Origin: Dermacentor variabilis
Lineage: Eukaryota; Arthropoda; Arachnida; Ixodida; Ixodidae
Assembly: GCF_050947875.1 (NCBI RefSeq)
Contig: NC_134570.1
Location: forward strand, 230,501,265 to 230,565,264
Direction: 5' to 3'
Length of the DNA stretch: 64,000 bases
The translations under genes were made by a program, and so were the position numbers. The notes below the pieces were generated by a model. The model ran no database searches and was not told the origin of the DNA. It saw nothing but the letters and a program-made list of their open reading frames with translations. Shown one piece after another: positions 11,300 through 22,860 of the stretch (position 1 is its first letter; every line of letters begins with the position of its first letter).

Positions 11300-14200
11300 A
11301 TATGTATAAGTCTCCAATAAATGCACGTATCTAAGAAAAAGACACGGTGTATAATGCATCAAACGAAGCAAATGAACATGTTGCACAATCACAGTCACAG
11401 AATCCTAGATACCGCCCCCATTCCATCCACTTCCCCCAATGTATCGTGCGCGACGGAAGATGACTAGCTTGCTCCTCGCTTTTCTCTTTTGCGCACACAA
11501 GACTGAACCACCATCGTAGTCTCACCCATTCCAGCCCCCCATCCCCCTCCCTACGCTTTCACTCGCACATACAGCATGCGGCATGCGGTCACGATGTTAT
11601 CGGCCCTGGACTTTATACGAAACATGAGGGCGACGGTGACGGCTGGAATGCACCTGGAGTGTCCATATAATTGCTATCGCAATAATATAATAAGAGTATC
11701 CGGCAACTGAAGCGTCCCATGGCCCATTACTTTCCGCAAAGGAAGAAGTAACAAAATCAAACTTTAACCATGCAACAATTCGCCGTGCCGCAAAATGTAT
11801 TTTTTTTTTCTTTTGTGGGGCGGGGGCCCCGAAATTGAAAAACCCCAAGGAAAATATGTTGGCCACAATTGAATGCCTACTTTGCACACTTAATGTGGCT
11901 ACCGAAGGAATACCGAAAAAAATGTGTGACACTTGGTCCACAGAGAACCATACGCGTACTGCTCGGTATCCTACACGAGCGAGCCAAGACTTTCTGGAGA
12001 GGTTGCTTTCAAGCGAATGCGGTGCCATCCATTGAGTCCCCACAGTGATGGCGGCGAGTGACCATTGTTTCTTTTTCTCGTCTGCTAGCCAGAAAGTGTA
12101 TAAAACTCTGCCAGGTGAAAATCCACTCGGCCAAAGCAAACTGAACATGCACCATAGTGCACCGCGCAGTAGTCAGGGCAACACAAGAAAAACATATACG
12201 CTCTGGCGGGCTATGGCAACCCGTGGGTAGGGTAGCAAAACCTAAAAAATTGAGGACGCTCAATGTGTCCTCGCGAATAAAAGTCAAAGTAGGAAAAATA
12301 AATAAGAACGTAGTTACCTTGGCTGGCTTTAGTGTCTTAACATGGATGCTTTGGCGTAGGTGAAAAAAAAAATTTGATATTTTTTTATGTGACATGACGG
12401 CACAAATGAACCACCACAACGCTTCGTCTCATTGGACCTCGCTACGTGCTTTGTCAACTTGTCTAATAGTGTGTTGATTTGGCTTGTCTCGTTGTATGTT
12501 CCACTGCAAGACTTTAGAAAAGTCAATGCACCCTTGGCGTCAGATGTTTATAACAGCATTAGACCTACAAAGTTCCGCAATTGAAAATCTAAAGCACTAC
12601 TTTGGAAATGTCAATGCGCCTTTCACATCAAAAGTTTATGAGATTTATACCCATAAAATTTCGGAATTGATATCCATGCGCTCCGTAGATTCCATGGCCT
12701 CCATAAGATGTCGCGGTGAGCCCATTTGTCATCAAAGCGCCATTGAAACTTTGTGCTCGGATGGGGCTGCTTGCGTTATGTGACTCCCGGTGCATGGGCG
12801 TTGCCACAAAATCCAGCCCGAGTTTGCAATTTTCGTGGTGAAATGTCTTTACGAGCATGAAAAAGACGTTCTAGACAAAATCCAGAATGATCTCCGGCGC
12901 CGGGGGTTGCTTTGATCAGCGGTGCATTGACAGCACGACAGTATGGTGCATTGACAGCACTCCCCCCCCCCCCCCCCTTCCCTGGCTACGCCCCTGCTTG
13001 CAGGTGCTGCCTGTTTATCAGTATTTTATTGTGCCCATTGTGTTGGGCTCTGTAGCTTTGTGCAGGGTACAACTGCTATGCATTTGTAACCCTCTCCCCT
13101 GTTGCGTTTTTTTTAATATATTTTTTGTTGGGAGAGGAGCAAACACCTGAAACTGAGGCAAAGAAAGGGGATGTGCAAGAGGCCCAATGCTTGAATAGCC
13201 AGTGGACCACTCACACAACGATCCTTGTACAGGATTGGTGTACTGGCAAACCATACTCGAAACTACTCGGCGGCGATTGGACTGTAAATGTTTGGGGTTG
13301 GGTGCCAAGGCATAGAAAACATGGCCCCATTGCCCCGACCATGTGTCCTGGACTCAACTTGCAGTGCTATGCACCATGGGCTCTGCCAATATAGGCTTGT
13401 CCTATGTGTTCCAGTTCCATCTTGCATTTCTATGTGTGCCTTATGTAAGAAGTTCTAAATGTGAATTGTAATAAAGTTCCATCTGTGCCTGCTTCCATCC
13501 ATCCGAAGCCTCTAGCGAACCTATCACTGCTATTCCTAGGGGCAGTACACTTCACTTGCGGAGATCGTCTCTGGCGGCGCATGTCGGATGCCCGAGTAAG
13601 GAAGTAACAGCCATACCCTTGAGAGGGAGGAAGAACATGGATCCTTACCGCGTTGACCCACTCTTGAAGGTCGCTCTCAGTCCTCAGTCGCACGATTTGG
13701 GATGTGTATTAGCAAGCAGCCACTTGTAATTCAATTATTTGACCATCTGCGTCCATGGAAGTTCCCATTTATTGTCTCTGTATTCCTTTGCGGAGGCAAA
13801 AAATTTTCTTTATATTGAAATCGTGTATAAACACACTTCATTATATTGAGGTTTTAAATATATGGTGTTCTATGGATAAGAAGTTAAATACTTTGTTATA
13901 TTGAGAATTATGTTATACTGAAGTTCATTATATTGAGGTGTAACTGTAAATAAATGTCCGGCATCCCAGCTTGATTTAGTCAGAATGGTGAAATGTCCTG
14001 ACTTAACCTTTTTGCTACTGAAGGACTATCACTCAAACAGATTTCTTTCTTATGATGCTTGAAAGCTAGCTTGATTACATGTTCTTCTCTTTTTTCCTCT
14101 GCTGCATTATCATAAACATAAAGGCCGTTTCTTTTCCATCATGGTTCTAGGCCTTAATGGTCATAGTACTTATATCTGCATTGGTTGGCAAGTTAGCCAA

Positions 14201-14391
14201 GCAACTATTACACCTTTCTTGTCGTAAACTGCGGCACGGTAGGATTTTAAAAAATTGAGCAATATTGTGGCACATAGTCTAGTGGCTCCTGGCACTGCCC
14301 CAACTTCGTCCACTTTAGAGTTGGCGAACCTAGGTACAATATGCTCGATGCCTTGCATTCTGACTATACTGACATTCACTGCCCAATGTAT
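11300..14391. other. Non-genic stretch with minor repeats
   Basis: No gene recognised. It holds a short direct duplication (GGTGCATTGACAGCAC near 12922 and 12946) next to a run of 16 C at 12962-12977. A TATTGAA/ATTGAGG-rich segment at about 13795-13948, ending TTGAGGTGTAACTGTAA, looks like a decayed MITE. A minus-strand open frame at 13693-13430 is followed by GTAAGG but is not supported as an exon. Confidence 0.45.
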
Positions 14392-14395
14392 ACCT

Positions 14396-14579
14396 TGTAT
14401 CGGGACCGAGGTTAGGTCCACTACAACAATGAGCGAGTAAGCCAGCGAAAGACCTGAGAAAGGTTTGGACCAATAGCAGGAGTAGAGGTAGCTCTCTGTT
14501 ATTCTTTTTCCTTTTTTTGTCTAATCTTGAGGAAGCCAAAAGGGATCTTGAGGCTGAGAAAGATGACGGTAGCTGCTAG
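14396..14579 (-). repeat. 3' LTR of gypsy #2
   Basis: 184 bp, shorter than its partner at 22643-22856 because of internal deletion. In element orientation it is preceded by AAAATGGGGGGAG, a good polypurine tract. Confidence 0.7.
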
Positions 14580-14699
14580 AGGGCTCCCCCCATTTTAGGA
14601 GAAGAGCAGCAGTGCAGCGGTGCCCAAGAAACAGCCTTTGATATCGGGCAATCGGGTAGACCCATCATTTCAGCGGTTGTAAAGTCGATGAAAATGGAT

Positions 14700-16960
14700 A
14701 ACGATGGCGAGGTCACTATGTAGGCTTGAGGTCACTAGGTGGTTTGACCCTGTCTATTGCCACGACTTCTTCAAATCCATTGAGGTCAATGGTAACAGTT
14801 TTTTCTGTCCACTTGAGTACCTTCGAAAGGCTGTCATAGGGAGGCGTAAGAGATGGTCAGGTGCCTACACACCACATGAAAACGTGGCTCGCTGTGGGCA
14901 TGTCTTTGCTGACAAATACATTTCTAGAGGATGCAACTCTACTAGGTCTATCGCAAGCGTGCAAATAGGAAGCGGAGCTACTGAACACAGCTGGCTGGAT
15001 CGGGCATGGCAACAGTAGCTGGTGTGAAAAATTCACCAGGCAACCACAACTTTGTGCCACAGACCAGCTCCGCAGCCGCGTAGTCGAGGTCTTCCTTGAA
15101 AGAGGAGTGCACGCCTAGCAGGACAAGAGGAAGGTCTTCAGCCCAAGAAGAGTGAGCCTGGCTGGTCACCAAGGCGGCTTTAAGTTGAGCGTGAAGGTGT
15201 TCAACCATTCCATTTGCTGATGAGTGATGCGCAGTAGTATAGATATGGTGGACGCTAAGCAAGCACATGAGTTCGCGGAAGTGATTACATTCAAACTGTT
15301 GGCTGTGATGGTCGTAGCAACTCTGGGGCATCCGAAGCACGAGATCCAGCCGCTGACAAAAGCGGAAGCCACTGTAAGTGCCGTTATGTCAGTGAGAGAA
15401 AATGCTTCAGGCCAGTGGGTATAACGGTTCACACAAGTGAGTACATAGCAAGCACTTCGGGATGGTGGCAGTGGGCCAACAATGTTGATGTGATCCAAAC
15501 GGGCGCCAGGTGGACGAAAGGAATCAATTGGTGACTTCATGTGGTGTTGTCTTGGAGGGTGGACAATGAAGGCATTTGCAAGCCCAGCAGCACACGTCTG
15601 AATTCACATTCGGCCACACAAAGCGGGAAGCAATTAAACGCTGGGTGGCCCGAGCTCCAGGATGATTTGTGCCATGTGTCATTTCCATCATTTTCCCTTA
15701 ATGTGCCATGTAGTTTGTCAAATACTTGACGGCGTAGTCTGAATGGAACGAGTGGGCATGCTTGACCCCTTGACACATCACAAGTGATAGTGCGTGAAGA
15801 AAACAGAAGGGGCACGTCAGACAGTGCTAATGACTTAGCAGAGGACTGGAATTGGTGCACAGGACTGGATATTCCAAAGCTCGACACCTGAACGCTGTGC
15901 CATGGCAATTTTTCAGAAGTCCAGTGTGACTGTGGATACTGCATCGATATGGGAGAAGGCATCTGCAGCTGTGCTGACTGCGCCTTTATTGTATCGTATG
16001 TCCACGGTGAACTCGGAAATGAAATTGAGACGCTGTATCTCTCATGCAGTATAAGTGTAGTGATCACCGAGAAAAGCAAACGTTAAAAGCTTATGATCCG
16101 TGAGAACGTGAAAGCTTGTTCCTTCCAGCAGGTGTCGGAAATTCCTAACGCCCACCTTGTGACCGAACGTGCTGTAGAGAATTTCTGTAGGCTTCAGCTT
16201 CTGGGAGAAAACAACGAGTGGGCACCAGGAGTTGCGCTGGAACTGTTGTTTGGCAAAACAGTGCTGACAGCCGCACTAGATGCACCGATGATAAGACGCA
16301 CTGGCACAACATGTAGAGGGTGCACCAGCAGGGTAGCACCTGCCAATGCATTTTTGGCAGCTTGGAAGGACTCTTCACCATTGGACATCCAGGACAGAGT
16401 GGACAGAGCTTTACTTGTTTTGAGAAACTTGGTCAGTGGTATAACAATTCGGGCGATGTTAGGAAGAAAACGGTGGTGAAAGTTGAGCAGCCCAAGGAAC
16501 TCATGGAACTTCCGCAGTGACATTGGTTGAGAAAACTCATGCAAGGCTTGAAGTTTCTTTTCCAACTGTCTGATTCCTTTGGAAGTCACGCAGTGTCCCA
16601 GGAACTCAATGTCATGGACACCGAAGACACACTTTGCGGGGTTGATGAGAAGGCCATGCTTATAAAGCCAAGAAAATACCAGGCCCAAATGGTTGCTATG
16701 CTGTTTGAGGGGAAGCGCTAGCCATCAGGAGGTCATTGAGGTATGCAAAGACAAAGGGGAGTCCCCAGGTGACATCGATAAAACTATGGAACGTCTGAGC
16801 AGGGTTTCTCAGCCTGAATGGCATGCGGACGTACTCGAAAAGCCCAAATGGTGTCGCAATTGTACTCTTTGGGATGTCCGCTGGCTTGACAAGGATTTGA
16901 TGGTAGGCCTTCCCTAAACATGTTACCACGAGCATAACAGTTGGCTGCATAGTGGGTTCG
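14700..16960 (-). pseudogene. gypsy #2 pol remnant (RT-RNase H-integrase)
   Basis: Minus-strand fragments in changing frames. RT: GKAYHQILVKPADIPKS, TPFGLFEYVRMPF and FAYLNDLLMASAS, where the catalytic YxDD is degraded to YLND. RT connection: HGLLINPAKCVFG and FLGHCVTSKGI, then FHEFLGLLNFHHRFLP. Integrase: HINIVGPLPPSRS, YVLTCVNRYTHWPEAF, then SSANGMVEHLHAQLKAAL. A C-terminal GPY/F-like module follows (YDSLSKVLKW ... IDLNGFEEVVAIDRVKP). Many stops and frameshifts show it is much older than gypsy #1. RT upstream of the GKAYHQ motif is missing near 16960. Confidence 0.82.
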
Positions 16961-17265
16961 CCTCTTCTGCAGATGCTGAGGCCAACGACGACGAAGACGC
17001 ACTCTCAGCGAAGGTGTCAAATGGGAACTGCCTGCTTCTATTAGATTAAATTTAATAGTTCTTCAAACAATCAAATACCACATGCGTGTAGCAATATATA
17101 TATATAGTAACGTAACTGGCGGACGTGCGGGGTAAACTGTTCCCTGCACTGTGACCACCAGGGAAGCCCCCAACATAGATTGCGACACCTTTGACGCTGA
17201 CCTTTGGCGCAGCCGGCGACAACTAGGACTACCACCAGAACTGGACCCTCTCTCAGTAAAGTGTA

Positions 17266-18795
17266 CAACCATGACAACCAGTTCAACATGTAACCAAACT
17301 AAAGAGACCGCCACTCCGCCCATTCCATGGATTTTTAACATGTCACGAACCCCAAGGTCGTCTCACGGTGACGCGTTCAAGGATTTTGAGTACTGGCTGG
17401 ACCACTACAATCGAGTTACCAGCATCAATGAAGGACAACCACCGGAAGCGCCGGTATGTCTACTTAGCCCTCGAGGATTTGGCGCGCATCTGGTTTGAAA
17501 ACCATGAAGCTAGTTTGGCGACCTGGCAAGAATTTTGTAGCCAGCTGCACAATACCTACGTAAGTCCAGATGGGAAGGAGCAAGCAGAACATGTTCTCAA
17601 TTCCAGGAACCAAAGACCAAATGAGAGTGTCACCGTGTTTGTTGAGGACATGTCGCAGCTGTTCCAGCACACTGTTCCTGGAATGAATAAAGTACATTTG
17701 TTGATGTGGGGTGTGAAGGAGCAGTTGTTTGCAGGTCTAGTGCGCAACCCACCAGGTACTGTAGCTGAATTCCTCAACGATGCAACAACGATGGAGCGTA
17801 TGCTATGGCAGCAGTCGTCACAGTACAAGCGCCCAAGAAACTTCACATCTCTCTTGTTGTCCATGGCCACCCCTGATCTGATGACCCTAAAGGAGCTTGT
17901 GAGCAGCCTTGTACGTGAGGATCTGCAACAAGTTCATGCAATGTCTCCTCAATGCCATGTGACTGCTTTAAGTGATGTAGTTTGTGAAGAGATCAGGCAG
18001 CTGGTACAAGTTCTCCTCAATGGCACGCAACTGCTGTAAGTGATGTAGTTCGCGAAGAGGTCAGGCAGCAGGTACAAGTGCTGGTCGCGCCACCAGTCGC
18101 AGCCTCTCTCCTGATGTACGCCAAAGCCTTAAGATCTCCTATGCCAGCAGTCGGCTATCTGTCCCGCCCACCCACGCAACAGACGGCACAGCACTTCTCG
18201 AGCCCTCGGTACTTTTCCAGCCCTCCGCAAGCCCAAGTCTAAATATGCAGAAATCCAGAGTTTGGCGCACTCGAGACAGTCGGCCACTCTGCTACCATTG
18301 TGGTAAAGCAGCTCACCTATACTGCGAGTGCACATACCAACAGATGGGCCGTCCTTGGTTTTGCCCAGACGCACATCGACCCTGTGATATGCAGAAGGGC
18401 AGCGGATTGGGCGAGTTGGTGTTCCATGGTAACAATAAAATTCAAACAGTGCTAGATGACAGGACCAGAAAGAGGAGGAGACAAACACGGCGCTGAACTT
18501 ACAACTGATTTATATGAAGTAAGAAGTCAACTTATATGTACAAAACTGGGCACGCATGCACCCGGTCATACATCGATGATCAGATACAAACTCCGGACAG
18601 CCAACATACGCACGCGATGTACCTGCCTTGCAATCTACCCTTTATGCAGCAATGCCATTTCTTTCGCTGACAAGATTAAAGATGTTTTGCTAATGCTTTG
18701 TGATGGTGAGCATCCCCGAGCTATTATCGAGTACTTGGTGAGCCAGCAGTCCACGACACTCCTGCGGTGCCAGTCCCGCTCTCCATCTCCTCGAC
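17266..18795 (+). pseudogene. Plus-strand gag of a third LTR element
   Basis: Opposite in strand to gypsy #2 and inserted within it. The start is ATG near 17270 (MTTSSTCNQTKETATPPIP). Capsid-like residues are DAFKDFEYWLDHYNRV, then after a one-base shift near 17450 YVYLALEDLARIWFENHEAS. A zinc knuckle of CX2CX4HX4C form (CYHCGKAAHLYCEC) is at about 18290-18335. The tail resumes near 18705 with an Arg/Ser-Pro stretch (SQSRSPSPRR-like) up to 18795. Near 17940-18075 a segment is locally duplicated (AAGTGATGTAGTT occurs twice). No matching pol or LTR was found, so this is a 5' fragment cut off by the LINE at 18796. Confidence 0.75.
18457..18700. repeat. Unidentified insertion in the third gag
   Basis: Separates the zinc-knuckle part of gag from its Arg/Ser/Pro tail. 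It starts with AGGACCAGAAAGAGGAGG and contains AACACGGCGCTGAACTTAC. It has no coding content and no convincing terminal repeats. It might be a Penelope-type terminal repeat or a SINE; this is unproven. Confidence 0.35.
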
Positions 18796-21645
18796 GCTAC
18801 GCTTCCCTTCCCTTGGAATCCAGTCCGTAACTCTTAATGACCATCGGTTATCTTCCCTCCTCATTACATGTCCTGCCCATGCCCATTTTTTTTTCTTGAT
18901 TTCAACTAAGATGTCATTAACTCGCGTTTGTTCCCTCACCCAATCTGCACTTTTCTTATCCCTCAGCGTTACACCCATCATTCTTCTTTCCATGGCTCGT
19001 TGCGTCGTCTTCAATTTGAGTAGAACCCTTTTTGTAAGCCTCCAGGTTTCTGCCCCGTAGGTGAATACTGGTAAGACACAGCTATTATACACTTTACTCT
19101 TGAGGGATAATGGCAACCTGCTGTTCATGATCTGAGAATGCCTGCCAAATGCACCCCAGCCCATTCTTTTTCTTCTGATTATTTCCGTCTCATGATCCGG
19201 ATCCGCAGTCACTACCTGCCCTAAGTAGATCTATTCCCTTAGCACTTCCAGTTCCTCGCTACCTATTGTAAATTGCTGTTCTCTTCCGAGACTGTTAAAC
19301 ATTACTTTAGTTTTCTGCAGATTAATTTTTAGACCCACTCATCTGCTTTGCCTCTCCAGGTCAGTGAGCATGCATTGCAATTGGTTTCGTGAGTTACTAA
19401 GCAAGGCAATATCATCAGCGAATTGCAAGTTGCTAAGGTATTCTCCATCAACTTTTATCCGCAATTCTTCCCAATCCAGGTCTCTGAATACCTCCTGTAA
19501 ACACGCTGTGAATAGCACTGGAGAGATCGCATCTCCCTGCCTGACGCCTTTCCTTATTGGGATTTTGTTGCTTTGCTTATGGAGGAATATGGTGGCTGTA
19601 AAGCCGCTACAGATATCTTTCAGTATTTTTACATACGGCTCGTCTACACCCTGATTCCGTAATGCCTCCATGACTGCTGAGGTTTCGACAGAATCAAATG
19701 CTTTCTCGTAAGCAATGAAAGCTATATATAAGGGTTGGTTATATTCCGCACATTTCCCTATCACATGATTGATAGTGTGAATATGGTCTATTGTTGAGTA
19801 GCCTTTACAAAATCCTGCCTGCTGCTTTGGTTGACAGAAGTTTAAGGTGTTCCTGATTCTATTTGCGATTACCTTAGTAAATACTTTGCATGGCAACGGA
19901 CAGTAAGCCGATCGGTCTATAATTTTTGAAGTCTTTGGCGTCCCCTTTCTGATGGATTAAGTTTATGTTGGCGTTCTTCCAAGATTCCGGTACGCTCAAG
20001 GTCATGAGGCATTGCGTATACAGGGTGGCCAGTTTTTCTAGAACAATCTTCCCACCATCCTTCAACAAATCTGCTGTTACCTGATCCTCCCCAGCTGCCT
20101 TCCCCTTTGCATAGCTCCCAAGGCTTTCCTTACTTATTCCGGGGTTACCTGTGGGATTTCAAGTTCCTCTAGACTATTTTCTCTTCCATTATCGTCGTGG
20201 GTACCACTGGTACTGTATAAATCTCTATAGAACTCCTCAGCCACTTGAACTATCTCATCCATATTAGTAATGATATTGCCGGCTTTGTCTCTTAATGCAT
20301 ACATCTGATTCTTGCCAATTCCTAGTTTCTTCTTCACTGCTTTTAGGCTTCCTCCGTTCCTGTGAGCATGTTCAATTCTATCCATATTATACTTCCTTAT
20401 GTCAGCTGTCTTACGCTTGTTGATTAACTTCGAAAGTTCTTCCAGTTCTATTCTAGCTGTAGGGTTAGAGGCTTTCATACATTGGCGTTTCTTGATCAGA
20501 TCTTTCGTCTCCTGCGATAGTTTACTAGTATGCTGCCTAACGGAGTTACCACCGACTTCCATTGCACACTCCTTAATGATGCCCACAAGATTGTCGTTCA
20601 TTGCTTCAACACTAAGGTCCTCTTCCTGAGTTAAAGCCGAATACCTGTTCTGTAGCTTGATCTGGAACTCCTCTATTTTCCCTCTTACCGCTAACTCATT
20701 GATCGGCTTCTTATGTGCCAGTTTCATCCGTTCCCTCCTCAGGTCTAGGTTAATTCGAGTTCTTACCATCCTATGGTCACTGCAGCGCACCTTGCTGAGC
20801 ACGTCCACATCTTGTATGATACCAGGGTTAGCGCAGAGTATGAGGTCTATTTCATTTCTAGTCTCGCCGTTCGGGCTCCTCCACGTCCACTTTCGGCTAT
20901 CCCGCTTGTGGAAGAAGGTATTCATTATCCGCATATTATTCTGTTCCGCAAACTCTACTAACAATTCTCCCCTGCTATTCCTAGTGCCTATGCCATATTT
21001 TCCCACTGCCTTGTCTCCAGCCTGCTTCTTGCCTACCTTGGCATTAAAGTCGCCCATTAATATGGTGTATTTTGTTTTCACTCTACCCATCGTCGATTCC
21101 ACGTCTTCGTAGAAGCCTTCTACTTCCTGGTCATCATGACTGGATGTAGGGGTGTAGACCTGTACAACCTTCATTTTGTACCTCTTATTAAGTTTCACAA
21201 CAAGACCTGCCACCCTCTCGTTAATGCTATAGAATTCCTGTATGTTACCAGCTATATTCTTATTAATCAGGAATCCGACTCCTAGTTCTTGTCTCTCTGC
21301 TAAGACCCGGTAGCACAGGACGTGCCCGCTTTTTAGCACTGTATATGCTTCTTTTGGCCTCCTAACTTCACTGAGCCCTATTATATTCCATTTACTGCCC
21401 TCTAATTCCTCCAATAGCACTGCTAGACTCGCCTCACTAGATAACGTTCTAGCGTTAAACGTTGCCAGGTTCATATTCCAATGGCGGCCTGTCCGGAGCC
21501 AGGGAATCTTAGCACCCTCTGCTGCGTCGCAGGTCTGACCGCCGCCGTGGTCAGTTGCTTCGCAGCTACTGGGGACTGAGGGCCGGGGTTTGATTGTTGT
21601 GTTCATATAGGAGGTTGTGGCCAAGTACTGCACCAGGGTGGCCAC
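18796..21645 (-). pseudogene. LINE copy 1 endonuclease-reverse transcriptase, defective
   Basis: The frame from 21645 has an N-terminal AP-type endonuclease: LATFNARTLSSEASL, GLSEVRRPKEAY, VQVYTPTSSHDD, MGDFNAKVGKKQ and CSDHRMVRTRI. A stop follows at 20136-20134. The reverse transcriptase reads [45 protein letters not shown] and FADDIALLSNS. Then come the thumb and C-terminal region (QKTKVMFNSL, YNSCVLPVFTYGAETW, WAWAGHVMRREDN). Frameshifts occur near 20110 and 19890. In motif A, the aspartate seen in copy 2 (FIDYEKA) is alanine (FIAYEKA; codon at 19713-19711), which would abolish catalysis on its own. The RTE-clade call is from the short single-ORF architecture and these motifs. Confidence 0.88.
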
Positions 21646-21769
21646 TCCTGCTCTGGTGAGGGAGTGCGTTACCGGTTCTGGTCACCGTGATCAGGCCATA
21701 CTCCAGGCCTGTTTATGCCATTTTATCAATACGCAGACCTTTTTTTTTTATACCGGTGGAAAATTGCCG

Positions 21770-21837
21770 GCACTGGGATTCGAACCACGGACCACTTGCA
21801 CCCGAGGCGGGTGTTCTACCTCTACGCCACCGCTGCA
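21770..21837 (-). other. tRNA-Gly-like sequence at LINE copy 1 5' end
   Basis: The minus strand reads GCGGTGGCGTAGAGGTAGAA, then CACCCGCCTCGGGTG and GTGGTTCGAATCCC. These match a tRNA A box region, a Gly-GCC-like anticodon arm and a B box (GGTTCGAATCC). The acceptor stem is not well paired, so it is unlikely to be a functional tRNA. It could serve as an internal RNA polymerase III promoter. Confidence 0.7.
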
Positions 21838-21838
21838 T

Positions 21839-22604
21839 CACCAACATGCGCTAGCACCGAATTTGCTGTCATACCAGCAGTATTCCCCATGAGGAGGGCC
21901 AGAACAGGAGCAGGACCGAGAAAGGAATTTGGAACAGCAATTGCAGTCGCGCTGATGATGGTGGGGCGATGACCGTAGTGCAGTAATGGTCGCAGGAAGT
22001 TCGGCAAACATTTGCTCAAGGTGAGCCTGCTGACCTTCAAGGTGCAACAGCGGAATAGTCGTCGCCACAGTACCTCTTGCTGAATAACCAACGATGCGCT
22101 CAGTCACTTCTGCGAGATTGACAAGGGATGTGTCCTTTGGTGTGGTAGCTAAGGCGACCACGAGATTCTGCGGCAGGCGCTGAAAGAACAGTTCACACAA
22201 TAGCGGGCTGTTTGCATCTAGTCTACAGTCATTGAGGAGCCGCCGCATATGACATCAAAATTCTGATAGTCGACGGTTGCTGAGCTGTTGAGAAGCTGCT
22301 GGAGGTGCCTTCGCACAGACACAGATTTACATTGAAGCCCTGTCGTTTTGAAGTGGTCATAGGGGTTGGTGTCGTGGCATGTGTCCATAAAATCTTAGAA
22401 CTCCTTGACCACCTCTGTAGGGAATGCTGAGACAGCATGGAGGAACCTCATGCGCTACGAGGTAATGTACCGAAGGTCAAAGATTGCCTCCGCCTGACTA
22501 TACCAGGCTGCAGGATTTTGTGGTCAAAAGGACGGTAGGTGAATCTGCACCGTGGTGAGGCCCTCCGCACTGGTCATCGGTCTCTCATTCGTGGCATCAT
22601 CCAT
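21839..22604 (-). pseudogene. gypsy #2 gag remnant
   Basis: The start is the ATG at 22604-22602 on the minus strand, just inside the primer-binding site. Recognisable residues are VQIHLPSF, NPAAWYSQAEAIFDLR, RMRFLHAVSAFPTEV, YDHFKTTGLQ and, after a frameshift near 22245, RRLLNDCRLDANSPLL and LFFQRLPQNLVVALATT. The C-terminal end reads CWYDSKFGASACW, a motif seen at the gag-pol boundary of one gypsy group whose gag lacks a zinc knuckle. Several in-frame stops are present. The sequence is broken at 21838 by the LINE. Confidence 0.75.
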
Positions 22605-22624
22605 GATGCCGTGCTCGTCATAGA

Positions 22625-22642
22625 ATCACGTCTGGGTCACCA
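22625..22642 (-). other. Primer-binding site of gypsy #2
   Basis: On the minus strand, TGGTGACCCAGACGTGAT directly follows the LTR end (CTATAACA). TGG matches the CCA end of a tRNA. Confidence 0.6.
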
Positions 22643-22856
22643 TGTTATAGGGGCCAAGGTTAGGTCCACTAAAACAATGAGTGAGTCAGCGAGCGAATGA
22701 CCTGCAAACCGTTTGGACTGATAACAGGAGCAGAAATAGCTTTTTATTCTTCTTCCTTTTTTCTTCTAATCTCACAGCTCACAGCATGAGGTACGAGACA
22801 TACGTGCTGGAGCGCAGTGTCTATAAAAAGTGGCTGAGGAAGATGATGGCTGCTAG
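22643..22856 (-). repeat. 5' LTR of gypsy #2
   Basis: 214-bp partner of 14396-14579. On the plus strand it opens TGTTATAGG and ends GCTAG, followed by the ACCT target copy. It contains a TATAAAAAG-like stretch. Confidence 0.7.
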
Positions 22857-22860
22857 ACCT

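Larger units (their letters stand above)
18796..21838 (-). mobile_element. RTE-type LINE copy 1, 3'-truncated
   Basis: Homologous over almost its whole length to 51921-54680. It begins (right end) with a tRNA-Gly-like segment and a short 5' UTR, then one ORF with AP endonuclease and reverse transcriptase. Its homology ends at 18796, so about 170 bp of the 3' end, including the TGATGA tail seen in copy 2, is missing. The left junction falls in the middle of a gag tail. Because LINEs normally lose the 5' end, this 3' loss suggests a later deletion rather than incomplete reverse transcription. Confidence 0.88.
14396..22856 (-). mobile_element. Ty3/gypsy LTR retrotransposon #2, nested and degraded
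   Basis: Direct repeats at 14396-14579 and 22643-22856 share many blocks (AGGTTAGGTCCACTA, CAATGAG, AGATGA, GCTGCTAG). Both are flanked outside by ACCT (14392-14395 and 22857-22860), a plausible 4-bp target duplication. A primer-binding site lies inside the right LTR and a purine-rich tract inside the left one. Minus-strand gag lies at the right and RT, RNase H and integrase at the left, as expected for one element. The middle has been replaced by a plus-strand gag from another LTR element and an RTE-type LINE, leaving an 8.5-kb composite. Removing the LINE alone leaves about 5.4 kb, a normal gypsy length. The part from the gag end to the start of RT appears lost. Confidence 0.78.

Noticed and set aside
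13430..13693. Possible exon: VRLRTESDLQEWVNAV followed by GTAAGG, reminiscent of a PH-domain end
   Set aside because: Only about 16 residues fit, no acceptor-flanked exon could be defined upstream, and no neighbouring exon continues the domain.
15537..16079. 180-residue minus-strand open frame as a separate gene
   Set aside because: It is an off-frame reading of the gypsy #2 pol remnant. The recognisable integrase and RNase H residues lie in other frames.
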